From the NCBI RefSeq assembly GCF_000372725.1, contig NW_005200049.1, forward strand, positions 138,001 through 162,157: a stretch of DNA of 24,157 nt, read 5' to 3'. This DNA is from Emiliania huxleyi CCMP1516 (lineage: Eukaryota; Haptophyta; Isochrysidales; Noelaerhabdaceae). Numbering within the stretch: the stretch's first letter is position 1; the number at the start of each line of letters is the position of its first letter. Below the pieces are notes generated by a model. That model saw only the letters and a program-made list of their open reading frames with translations. It did not search any database and was not told the origin of the DNA. The translations under genes were made by a program, and so were the position numbers. Shown in pieces: positions 9,346 through 17,972 of this stretch.

Positions 9346-10773
9346 TCAAGCGCCCACGCCTTCGATCTTCTTGGGCAGCAGCTGGTTTGACAGGTCCTCC
9401 CCGTGGCCCAGGCAGCCGTCCTCGCCCTTGCCCCAGGTAAACACGGCGCCGTCGGCGGTGATTGCTAGGTTGTGCTGCTCGCCCGCCGACACAGCGACGA
9501 CGCGCTGGCCAGCAAAGGCCTCGACCTGCTGCGGCTGCCGCTGGCCCTGCGCGTCGCCGTGGCCCAGCTTGCCACAGTATCCGCCGCCCCAGCTCCACAC
9601 AGCGCCGTTGGCGGTGAGGGCGAGGCTGTGACTGCCTCCAGCCGACACGGCGACGACGCGCTGGTCAGCCAAGGCCTCGATCTTCTTCGGCAGCAGCTGG
9701 TCCTGCCTGTCGCCGTGGCCCAGCTTGCCATCGGCTCCACCGCCCCAGCTCCAGAGGGCGCCATCGGCGGTGATGGCGAGGCTGTGGACGATCCCCGCAC
9801 ACACAGCGACGACGCGCTGGCCAGTAAAGGCCTCAATCTTCTTCGGCAGCAGCTGGAACTGCTCGTCGCCGTGGCCCAGGCGGCCGAATATTCCCGAGCC
9901 CCAGCTCCAGACAGCGCCATCGGCGGTGATGGCGAGGCTGTGCTCGCCTCCTGCCGAGACGGCGACGACGCGCCGCCCCGCCAAGGCCTCAGCCTTCTTC
10001 GGCAGCAGTTGCTCCTGCTGGTCGCCGTGGCCCAACCGGCCTTGCCCTCCCCAGCCCCAGCTCCAGACAGCGCCATCGGCGGTGATGGCGAGGCTGTGCT
10101 GGCCTCGAGCCGACACAGCGACGACGCGCTGGCCAGCAAAGGCCTCGACCTTCTTCGGCTGCCACTGGTGTTGCCCGTCGCCGTGGCCCAGGCGGCCAGA
10201 GTCTCCATAGCCCCAGCTCCAGACGGAGCCGTCGGCGGTGATGGCGAGGTTGTGGTAGACTCCAGCCGACACGCTCGCAGCACGCTCGTCGCCCAGCGGG
10301 GAGGAGGGGAGGAGAGTCGTCGTGTTGAGCCGCGTCACCCCCTCACCGTGCCCGAGTAGTCCTGGATAGAAAGGCGGCGCAGAGCCGCACGACGAGAGCC
10401 GCCCCTCGCCGTCGATGAAGACGCTGTGCGTATTGCCTGCCGCCGCCCTCGCCGGCGGGTTGGACTCGCGCAGCAGCGCATAATAGCACAGCCACCGCAA
10501 GGCGCAGCTCTCGCCCTCTGGCTGCGCCGGCAGCTCGAAGCCGCGCCCTTGCGCCCACAAGCGGATGCCCTGCTCCGCAAGCGAGGCGTGGAAGAGCAGC
10601 GAGACGGCCGCGACGCGAGCGATATCGGCGGGGCTGTCGAAGCGGGAGAGGACGCGCTCGAGGAGCTCCCTGGGGAGGTCGAGGAGGCGGGCGGGCGGCG
10701 GCGCGTCTGGCGAGGGGGCGGCGGTGGAGGCGGAGGCGAGGCGGCGCGAGCGGCGACGCGGCGGGGTGGACAT
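9346..10773 (-). CDS. F-box / RCC1-repeat protein, copy 2
   Basis: 475 aa, intronless, paralog of 1554-2987 on the opposite strand. The first 150 or so residues differ at few positions (MSTPPRRRSRRLASASTAAP; F-box LLDLPRELLERVLSRFDSPA). Seven propeller blades follow: one degenerate (NTHSVFIDGEGRLSSCGSAP) and six of 51 residues with WSWG or, in the last, FTWGKG. The loop after each WSWG varies most (YGDSG, WGGQG, SGIFG, GGADG, GGYCG), where RCC1-type propellers usually contact partners. C-terminus KKIEGVGA. The two copies point toward each other and bracket the oxidative genes. Same inferred role as copy 1. The upstream gene on the same strand (GT8) ends only 90 bp away. Confidence 0.9.
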   Translation of the reverse strand: MSTPPRRRSRRLASASTAAPSPDAPPPARLLDLPRELLERVLSRFDSPADIARVAAVSLLFHASLAEQGIRLWAQGRGFELPAQPEGESCALRWLCYYALLRESNPPARAAAGNTHSVFIDGEGRLSSCGSAPPFYPGLLGHGEGVTRLNTTTLLPSSPLGDERAASVSAGVYHNLAITADGSVWSWGYGDSGRLGHGDGQHQWQPKKVEAFAGQRVVAVSARGQHSLAITADGAVWSWGWGGQGRLGHGDQQEQLLPKKAEALAGRRVVAVSAGGEHSLAITADGAVWSWGSGIFGRLGHGDEQFQLLPKKIEAFTGQRVVAVCAGIVHSLAITADGALWSWGGGADGKLGHGDRQDQLLPKKIEALADQRVVAVSAGGSHSLALTANGAVWSWGGGYCGKLGHGDAQGQRQPQQVEAFAGQRVVAVSAGEQHNLAITADGAVFTWGKGEDGCLGHGEDLSNQLLPKKIEGVGA

Positions 10774-10863
10774 CGCGAGAAAGAAAAACTACTGGTGAAG
10801 AACGAAGGCGCTCTCAAAAGAAAAATTCCCGCGACAACCACAACATCAGCGCAGCTTTGCTCA

Positions 10864-11897
10864 CTACTCCCCAACGAGGCCCGCCTCCCTCAACCTCTTT
10901 TCGACCTCATCCTCGAGCGCGTGGATCCGCCGCGGGAAGGGGTGCCAGATGTACGCCTCCTGCACCTCGTCGGGCTGGACGCACCAGCCGAGGTGGTACC
11001 GGCGCGGCAGCTCGTACCAGGCCACGTTGCGGGAGGCGAAGAAGGCGGCGAGGAAGCCCTGGTCCCCGCTGTCGTAAGAGCGCGTAAAGGCCGCCGCGCG
11101 GCGCATCGCCTCGTATACGTCGCGGCTCGGCGTGAGCACCAGCATCCCGTCGGCGGTGCTCGCGTTCGGGGGCCAGTAGCGGGGCGAGCTCGAGGGGAAG
11201 TCCGGCTCGGCGACGGACCCGCCACCGGCCGCCGCGCGTCGCCGCGGTGCGCCTTAAAGCGTTGAACCCCCATTTTGAGTCTAGTGCCGCGGCCGGCGTG
11301 GAGACGCTGAAGAGGTGGTCGATGTTGCGCCGCACGATGTCCGTGTCCAAGGAGACGACCTTGTCGTACTCGAGGCTCCACGCGTCGAGCTGGACAGCGA
11401 GACAGGTCAGCGTGGGTGAGCGTTGAGCCGGAAGGGCGAGCCGGAAGGCAGTGTGGGTGGGTATCATGGGTATCATCGCGCCCCCTTCAGTCTGTGTGGG
11501 TGGTATCACGGGAAGGGGGAGGGCGAGGGCGAGGGTACGCCGGTGCCGCACGCCTTTGCGAAAGTCACGTGCCGCTTGTGCGCCTTGTCGAGGCCCTCTG
11601 GTGGAGGCGCAAGCCGCACGAGAGCCGCACGCCAAGCCGCCGGAACGGGGCGAGGTCCGGGGCAGGCACGCCGTCGCTGAGCAGCACGATGCTGCGCCGC
11701 GTCTTGGTCCACACGAGAGAGACCACCGCGATAGTCGTAAAGTTTGAAATCACAAACATAAAGAGGGCGGAACGCCGCGACAATTCGAATGCGAAATCGG
11801 GCGGCGAACCGATCGGAGAAGTCGACGTGACGCAAACTTGCACATGAAACCACAGCCCCCCGGGGCGCCAACTCGCACCCGACGTACCGAGCTCCAC
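10864..11897 (-). pseudogene. GT8-family glycosyltransferase with a 2-nt frameshift
   Basis: Glycogenin-like transferase, which adds a sugar from a nucleotide-sugar donor. The first coding part (to 11554) has LFMFVISNFTTIAVVSLVW, RRSIVLLSDGVPAPDLAPFR and RLGVRL, then a break at CTCTC (11620-11624 on the plus strand); two bases fewer would continue as VRLAPPPEGLDKAHKRHVTF. A GC-AG intron (11390-11553) follows, then LDAWSLEYDKVVSLDTDIVR (11389-11308) with the metal-binding DxD motif, a short tentative GC-AG intron (11253-11307), and a last exon 11252-10864 with PDFPSSSPRYWPPNASTADG, MLVLTPSRDVYEAM, YDSGDQGFLAAFF and WYELPRRYHLGW. Stop at 10864. The N-terminus is uncertain (Met at 11897 or inside). 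The break could be a sequencing error; otherwise the gene is dead or read with a frameshift. Confidence 0.72.
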
Positions 11898-12417
11898 AGC
11901 CTTGACCCGCGCCCGATATGGTTTCGTCCTTCTCGCCGTCGGCCGAGGCGCACCGCCTGGTCATCCACCAACGCACATCAACCTCTCCATCAATCAGGCA
12001 GGCCCGTGGAGCACACGGCCTCCTCTCGTCGACGCGCCAACGTTACAGTGGTGTCCGGTTGGCGCGATCACCGAGCTGTGACGCTCAGGGAAGCCTGATG
12101 AGGTGCTGGTTTCTTTGCCCAGGCCTGGCCTTGAGGTTAGGGGAGAATCCTACTGTATGGTATCTAGATACTTCGGCGGGTTACGGTTTAGCGCGCCGAC
12201 AGACCGCCCTCTCCATCACCCTCGCCCAGGGATCTACAATGCTGTCTTAAGGTCCGACAGGTTCGGCACCGGGCACCGCCTCGGTATACAAAATGCGCCC
12301 GCGGGCGGACCCTTACAGATCACAGATCACTTGTAAGATAGCTTCAGATATAATGGGACTTGTAAGATAGCTTCAGATATAATGGGCAAAAATCGGGGAT
12401 GATTTTGTAACGATGGC
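11898..12417. other. Intergenic region with a 29-bp tandem duplication
   Basis: No recognisable coding sequence. The region turns AT-rich near 12300 and contains two exact 29-bp copies at 12329-12386. It lies upstream of both the GT8 gene (-) and the HET/LRR gene (+), so promoters of both may be here. Confidence 0.5.
12329..12386 (+). repeat. Perfect 29-bp tandem duplication
   Basis: 12329-12357 and 12358-12386 are identical (each starts ACTTGTAAGATAGC and ends ATATAATGGG). TATAATGGG near the end resembles a TATA element. Two copies with no spacer, so not a CRISPR array. Confidence 0.9.
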
Positions 12418-13565
12418 TGCTTCTCCAGCCGCGTCGAGGCTTGGACCGAGGAGCCGCTGGAGCTGTGGCGCAAGCGCGGCGGCGGCGACCTGGAGCCGGT
12501 CCTCGCGAGCGGCGCCTTCGCCCTCCTCGACGCGCAGTGGATCATCAGCCACGCCGAGGCGGGGGGCGTCCTCTCTCACCGCCAGGCGCTGCCCAAAGAG
12601 GCCTTCCTCTCCCTCGCCGACCTCGTCGAGGCGATCTGCGAGCGTGTGGACTGGCTTCCCATCACGCCTTACGGCCTACCCGTCGCCGTGCTCTCCTACC
12701 CGTGGCTGACCAAGGACCACCCCGACCCGATCGGAGCCAACCTCTCCCGCGTCGCAAGGGCGCTCAAGGCCCTGCTCAGCGATGGTGAAGCAACGGCTCG
12801 GCGTCTTTTGGGACTTCGGCTCGCTGCAACAGCACCCCAACCCTGTCGACGGCGTCCTGCGCACCGATGAGCAGAACGCGCTCTTCAAGCAGGGGCTGGG
12901 CTGCCTCGGCACGCTCTACTCCCACCCGCACACATACGTGCTGCGGCTGACCTCCTTCCCGGACGGCCACAAGGCGGAGGCCCAGGCAGAGGGCACCAAC
13001 GTGGCCGAGTACTTTGACCGCGGCTGTGGTGCTCCGCCGAGAACGCCTGGGCGAGCCTGACCAAGGAAAGCGACCTCTCACTCGACCTCGGCTTGATGCG
13101 CGACGGCAAGGAATACGACTACGCCAGCCTCGTCACCGACTGCACCCAGGACGGCGGCCGGCGCCCTCCGCTGCTGCCGTCTGCCTTCGCGGCGGAGCTG
13201 GAGACGAAGAGCTTCACCAACGGCAAGGACGACAAGCCGCTCGTGAAGCGGCTGTACGAGGACGCCTTCGAGGAGCAGTTTGGCAAGGCGACCATGCTGA
13301 GCTTCAGCAACCTCGGCTGGGGCGACGCGGAGGCGGCGCAGCTGGCGGAGGTCCTCGCGAGCGGGGCGGCGCCGCAGCTCAAGAAGGTCGTTCTCCAGCT
13401 CAACGAGATTGGCGACGAGGGCTGCAAGGCGCTGGCCGCCGCCCTGAAGGAGGGGGCAGCGCCGCGGCTTGAGAGGAGCTCTCTCTCTCGCTCAACGAGA
13501 TTGGCGACGAGGGCTGCAAGGCGCTGACCGCCGCCCTCAAGGAGGGCCAGCGGCGCTCATGCTAG
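12418..13565 (+). pseudogene. HET-like domain plus leucine-rich repeats, three frameshifts
   Basis: The translation moves through frames. Part 1 (12418-12784): RVEAWTEEPLELWRKRGGGD, LLDAQWIISHAEAGGVL, then LPVAVLSYPWLTKDHPDPIG. Part 2 (12782-13026): RLGVFWDFGSLQQHPN, RTDEQNALFKQGLGCLGTLY and THPHT-like SHPHTYVLRLTSFPDG, ending EYFDRG. Part 3 (13027-13476): WCSAENAWASLTKESDL, then CTQDGGRRPPLLPSAFAAEL, SFTNGKDDKPLVKRLY, and LRRs with LNEIGDEGCKALAAAL. Part 4 (to 13565): one more LNEIGDEGCKALTAAL. Breaks lie at about 12785-12797 (+1 or -2 nt), 13025-13028 (extra TG) and 13475-13478 (extra AG). The SxPW...HPDP...FWDF pattern resembles HET-type domains; I associate this architecture with haptophyte and pelagophyte genomes. 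No upstream start is found in frame, and the LRR part is short. Function unknown. Confidence 0.65.
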
Positions 13566-13953
13566 TTTGGTCATTCGGCACCAATATACAGAAAAGGTAT
13601 ATCTCGCAGGAGTCGCTTAGGCGGCTCCCGTGGTGTACCTGTGCGAGGGAGTTTTGTTGTAAATTTCGTTTTCGTTTTTCGCGATGTCCACGCCACCTTG
13701 TTGTCCTGCGCAAATGCAAATGCGAGGGTACTGAATGACCCGCGAAGCTCAGAAAGAAGAATTCGCGACCACGAAAATATCCTCGCCCTTCTCTTGTGTT
13801 CTGTCGGTTTTCTTTTTGGAAAATGTGTGACAGCAGACGCCCGTGAAGGTTCACGGGGCCGACAGAGTGATGTCCTTATTCGGCCGCGCGTTGGTCAACG
13901 GACAGACACAGCGGACAGGACTCTATTCGTCGTGAACGATCTAACATGCGCTG
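13566..13953. other. Intergenic region
   Basis: 388 bp, richer in A and T than its surroundings, between the LRR pseudogene and the stop of the next minus-strand gene. No gene or clear structure seen beyond a short segment (13675-13695) resembling the leader and start of the second RCC1 gene. Confidence 0.5.
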
Positions 13954-15003
13954 TCACGATATCTCCACGATGGCTGCAGCTGCGGCAGGGGATCCTGGGA
14001 GTTTCCTGAGGCACTGGAGGAGCGCCTCGTTGATGCGGTCGACCAGCGCGAGGGTGGTAGGGCGCGGGACGCGGCGGATGGCAGTGATGAGGCGCACCAC
14101 ACGCGGCTCATCGAGCAGCGAGTGCAATTGTGCGATTGCGTGCAAAAGGTGCACGGCGACGGCAATCCGCTCGGAGGCGGGCAGCGCGAGGTAGCCTTGG
14201 AAGCGAGGCATCTCCTCCAAGTGAGAGAGCAGCTTGTCGGCCAAGCTCACATTGAACAGTTTGCTCAGCACACCCACTGTCCGGTCAACTGCTGCCATGG
14301 TGTGCATTTCCTCGAGGCACCGAGGAGTTGTAAGGTGTATGAGAAGGGGCCGCAGAGTCTCTTGGAGCACGGGCCTCGAGCCGACAGGTGGTCGGACCTC
14401 CGCCACTTGCATCAGCGCCGCCTGCGCTGCCGCGACTGTCTGCGCGTGCGGGGTGGCGTCATTTGAGAAGATGAGCCACCCAAGGAGGAGGCGGTGGATA
14501 CGGTACCGGCTCAGCGGCAGCGGCGCCGTCAGTGTCGCAGCACCGAGGATCCGGACGAGGCGAGCCCGAGCTGCATCAGACGGCGGATGCAAAGCCGCGG
14601 CAGCAGCAGGGTCGGCCAGCGCCGTGCAGTCGTCGACCACCGCCGGTCCGCAGCCACCACGCGTCCACGCTCCACGCCACTGCTCCGTTCCCTCCCAACT
14701 GTGGAAGACGTGCGGGATGCATGCTGCCCATACCCGACTCACTGACGCGTTGGCGTGCATCTCGCGCAGGCCCATGTGGCCCAGGATGACTTCCACAGAG
14801 TCTCGCGAGCCGAAAACTTCGGAGCTCAGCTCCTCGGATACCGCCTGCGCGCCAGAATGCCTCCGCGCCGTGGGGACGTCGTTTGCGAGCAGCGCGTCCA
14901 TGCGGCCCAGGAGCGTGCGAACGTCGTCCGCATCCTGGCGTGCGATCGGTGTGCCGCCGGCCTCGGCCACTCTCACACGCTCGACGAGCGCCTGCATGTG
15001 CAT
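13954..15003 (-). CDS. F-box-like helical protein, possibly TRRAP-related
   Basis: 349 aa, uninterrupted, starting MHMQALVERVRVAE. Residues about 68-100 (DSVEVILGHMGLREMHANAS, then VSRVWAACIPHVFHS) look like an F-box. The C-terminal half is strongly helical: ETLRPLLIHLTTPRCLEEMH, VGVLSKLFNVSLADKLLSHL, RIAVAVHLLHAIAQLHSLLD, VVRLITAIRRVP. The series LRPLLxxL ... FNVxLxxKLLxHL resembles a HEAT-repeat segment of the TRRAP/Tra1 scaffold subunit of histone acetyltransferase complexes. That likeness is from memory of the family pattern and is weak. Composition and helix periodicity argue for a real gene. No intron needed. Alternative: an unrelated ARM/HEAT protein with an F-box, acting as a ubiquitin-ligase adaptor. 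Confidence 0.6.
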   Translation of the reverse strand: MHMQALVERVRVAEAGGTPIARQDADDVRTLLGRMDALLANDVPTARRHSGAQAVSEELSSEVFGSRDSVEVILGHMGLREMHANASVSRVWAACIPHVFHSWEGTEQWRGAWTRGGCGPAVVDDCTALADPAAAAALHPPSDAARARLVRILGAATLTAPLPLSRYRIHRLLLGWLIFSNDATPHAQTVAAAQAALMQVAEVRPPVGSRPVLQETLRPLLIHLTTPRCLEEMHTMAAVDRTVGVLSKLFNVSLADKLLSHLEEMPRFQGYLALPASERIAVAVHLLHAIAQLHSLLDEPRVVRLITAIRRVPRPTTLALVDRINEALLQCLRKLPGSPAAAAAIVEIS

Positions 15004-15295
15004 GTGAAAGCACCGCTTGGTGGTGTGTGTTTCCGCCGGTCGGAGGTGCAGCTCGTGGTTTCCGTGTTTCTTTTGCCGGGTTTGCGTCGTGCTGCTCTAG
15101 CCTCACATGTCACTTCCTGTCGTCTGTTGTTTGTTGTGCTCTTGTTTGTTTCTCTTGGCACCTTGGAGTGCTGGGGGGGGCGACAGGGAGGATATGGCCT
15201 TGAGTTATGTGTACGCCAACTCAGGGTGTGTGGCAGCCAGCTGGCTGTGTGTCTTGTGAGCCTTTTGTGTCTGTGTGTCGCTCGTGCGTGTCGTC

Positions 15296-15376
15296 ATCAT
15301 CTGTCCAGCGTCCACCCATACCGCGTTGGTGTCCAGTCCGAGCCTGGCTGTTCTTCACCTTTCTACCTACCTACCT
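15296..15376 (+). repeat. 82-bp dispersed repeat, copy A
   Basis: Begins ATCATCTGTCCAGCGTCCAC, continues through GGTGTCCAGTCCGAGCCTGG and ends in CTACCTACCTACCT. Nearly the same sequence recurs at 16203-16287; a trimmed form is at 16158-16202. The tail is a variable TACC microsatellite, as in some short non-autonomous retroelements. Confidence 0.85.
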
Positions 15377-15954
15377 CCGTCGTCTCATCTCGCGTTGGTG
15401 TCCAGGCTCGTTGTGCGAGTATATGGGCCACGATGTCTCAAATATGAGGGGTTTTGACTCCTACCGGCTCCTGACGCTATCCCTGGCAGCTCTAATGACC
15501 AGGATCAGTAGTGCTATGATAGAGGGTGCCCACACTAGCGCAGGAGCTGCCACACTCGCCCGGACCGTCCCCTTCTGGGGCCGGTTCCGCAGCCCGCGAG
15601 AGCCGACAGCGGGGCCGTGCCGCGGGTGCCTACTGCCGAGTGCCACAAACACTGCGCCGTCCCGCCATCACCCACAGGCTGTCTTGAGTGATGGCTGGGA
15701 TGTCCAAACGCCACCATCTTGGCTCTTGCGACCTCAAACCCGCGAGCTGTATGGGTGGTCCTGACGTCGACAGACGCCCGATGACCACGGTGAAGCTGAG
15801 CCGGAACGTGTCGACAAATCTCGTCTGAGCCCGTGGCGGTCGCCGGCTGAGTCGCCGTGCACGGGCCGGTACCTCAGGCGTCACCTCCGCAGCCTCAGGT
15901 CTCAAACTCCACCACCTCCGCCGGGACACCGTCGGTGGCACGCTCGGCGGCGAC

Positions 15955-16095
15955 TTTGTGGCAGCCCCACAGCGAGCGCGGCATCGAGCCTACTCGGTCT
16001 GGTCGGTCGGCCGCACTCCCTGGGTGCCAGGGAGTGCGGCCGACACGCGAGTGGTGCTTCCTGGCGGCGCGCGCCGGCTGTGGGGCTGCCACAAA
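15955..16095. repeat. 141-bp foldback element
   Basis: Perfect 18-bp terminal inverted repeats (15955-15972, TTTGTGGCAGCCCCACAG; complement at 16078-16095). At the centre an 18-bp perfect inverted repeat (16006-16023 with 16027-16044) closes on a 3-nt loop GTG. The arms between are partly complementary. The form is that of a small foldback MITE. I see no clear target-site duplication. Confidence 0.85.
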
Positions 16096-16157
16096 CTCGA
16101 GACACGCTTTTTGGGACATTTTCGACGCTTTTGTCCCTTATACTCGCACAACAAGCC

Positions 16158-16287
16158 TCCAGTCCGAGCCTGGCTGTTCTTCACCTTTCTACCTACCTAC
16201 CTATCATCTGTCCAGCGTCCACCCATACCGCGTTGGTGTCCAGTCCGAGCCTGGCTGTTCTTCACCTTTCTACCTACCTACCTACCT
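16158..16287 (+). repeat. 82-bp dispersed repeat, partial plus full copy in tandem
   Basis: 16158-16202 is the right half of the unit (from TCCAGTCCGAGCCTGG to TACCTACCT); 16203-16287 is a full unit starting ATCATCTGTCC. They abut, so the tandem arose by unequal exchange or repeated insertion. Confidence 0.85.
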
Positions 16288-16473
16288 GCGTCCAACCAAT
16301 CTGGTTTGGGAGCGGGGGGGGTTAGGTTTACCACGGTCCTGTGCTCGTTACCAGGATGGCATGTGCGCGCTCGGCGCGGGCTCGGATGCGCGTACGCCCG
16401 TGTCTCGAGAACAAGTTGGCGGACTAGTCTGAGCGTCGCGGATTGGAATGGAGAGGTAATTCAAACCGACCAG

Positions 16474-16539
16474 CACGATTCACGCGACAGGCAAGGCGCG
16501 GGCGACGGCTTCTGCAGAAGCCGTCGCCCCCACCACAGG
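16474..16539. repeat. Dispersed palindromic repeat, copy 2
   Basis: Contains a perfect 30-bp palindrome at 16500-16529 (GGGCGACGGCTTCTG and its complement). Flanks match the copy at 675-742 apart from single-base changes. Confidence 0.8.
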
Positions 16540-16646
16540 CTCAGTCACACCAACACACCACTAGGTGCTGCGCGCACACGCCGACGTGGAGTACTCCGGC
16601 AGCGTCTGTGCCGCCGTGAGGTCGCGGCTGGGCTGGCTAGCACTAC

Positions 16647-16696
16647 GTATACCGACGTCGGTATACTCTCGATTCGCTTTTTTTATTTTTTTGTTG
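16647..16696. repeat. 20-bp perfect palindrome followed by T runs
   Basis: 16647-16666 is GTATACCGAC followed by its exact complement. About 12 bp on, two runs of seven T appear (16678-16694). It may be a protein-binding palindrome or an RNA polymerase III terminator; no upstream RNA gene was recognised. Confidence 0.6.
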
Positions 16697-16909
16697 TCCG
16701 ACCCGTCGGCCAGGGCATGTGTTCTCGGGGTGGGTCTCCGAGACCGCAATAATATCATCAATAAGCCAGCACACACGACCCTAGGGGGCAAGACCGCGCC
16801 GCTGTACGGAGCGCTGACAAGTGCAATGCCCAGCCTCCCCCCGCTCACCGCCCACGTCGGGCCATCTACAGCCTGCGCGTCGCGGCCTTCTCGACCCCAA
16901 CGACCTCGC

Positions 16910-17893
16910 TCACAGCTCCTCCTTTGCCGCCTCGGCCTCCGCCGCCTCGGGCAGCGGTGATGCGGCCACTCCGCTCGCCGCCTGCTCCCGCCTCCGCGCG
17001 TCGGCGCGCTGCCGCCGCTCCTCGCCGCCGCGCGCGTGCGCAAACGGGTCGCCGAACGGCTCGTGCGGGAACCGCTCCGGCCGGTAGTGCCGCTCGACGG
17101 CCTGCGCGAGCGGCCCCTGCCCCTGCCGCCGCTCGAGCTGCGCGCCCTCGTCGAAGGCGCGCCTGCACGCCGCGTCGGCGAGGCAGTCGTGCGCGGCGGC
17201 GACCGCCGCCATCGCCTGCAGAGCTCGGACAACCTCGCTCAACCTCGGTCGATCTCGGGTCATCTCGGCGAGACCGCCGCCATCACCTCGGTCGAGCCGC
17301 CCGCACGGTCGGGGTGGAGCCGCAAGCTCAGCTGGCGGTAGGCCCGCTTCAGCTCCTGCGCCGCGAAGCCACGCGCGTGTGGTGAGAGAGTCGATGAATA
17401 CGGCCGGAGAGGCGGAGAGGGGGCGGGAGAGGTGCGTGTGTGATCTCCTGCGCCGAGAAGTCAACCGGCACGCCCAACCGCCAGTAGTGCCCGCGCGCGT
17501 CGGCTGCAGCGTCGGCCACCGCCGCCTCCGCCCTGCCCAGCGCGATGCGCCGCTCCTCCTCCGCCGCCGCCGCGGCCGCCACGGCCGCGGGCGAGTGCGG
17601 GGGGACGCAGCAGCGGAAGCGGAGGGGCATGCCCCAGCCGCCGCCCCCCTCGGCGGCCTTTGCGTCGATGCGCGTCACCGTGAGCCTAGGGCCGTCCTGC
17701 CGCACACGGAACGCGTCGCCGTACGCGTGGCCGTCCTCCCAGTTGAGCTTGTCGACCACCTCGGGGCAGACCTGAGGGACACGTCCACGACACGTCCACA
17801 CGGCGTGTCCTGGGACGTGTCTCAGTAGGGGACTCCCGGTGCGGCGGTCTGTAGGTCTGCCAGGCGCGTCCCCGGGGCGGGGGCGGGTGGCCG

Positions 17894-17972
<79 letters not shown>

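Larger units (their letters stand above)
15004..16909. other. Repeat-rich intergenic region
   Basis: About 1.9 kb without a recognisable gene. It contains three copies of an 82-bp unit (15296-15376, 16158-16202 partial, 16203-16287), a 141-bp foldback element (15955-16095), the second copy of the palindromic repeat (16474-16539), and a 20-bp palindrome followed by T runs (16647-16696). Open frames here are not conserved in character and end within repeats. Confidence 0.7.

Noticed and set aside
13675..13735. Segment resembling the leader and first codons of the second RCC1 gene (TTTTTCGCGATGTCCACGCC)
   Set aside because: The match is about 20 bp, then a stop after 17 codons; too short to call a gene fragment.
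16620..16700. Possible tRNA or other polymerase III gene ending in the T runs
   Set aside because: No A/B boxes or cloverleaf could be found upstream.
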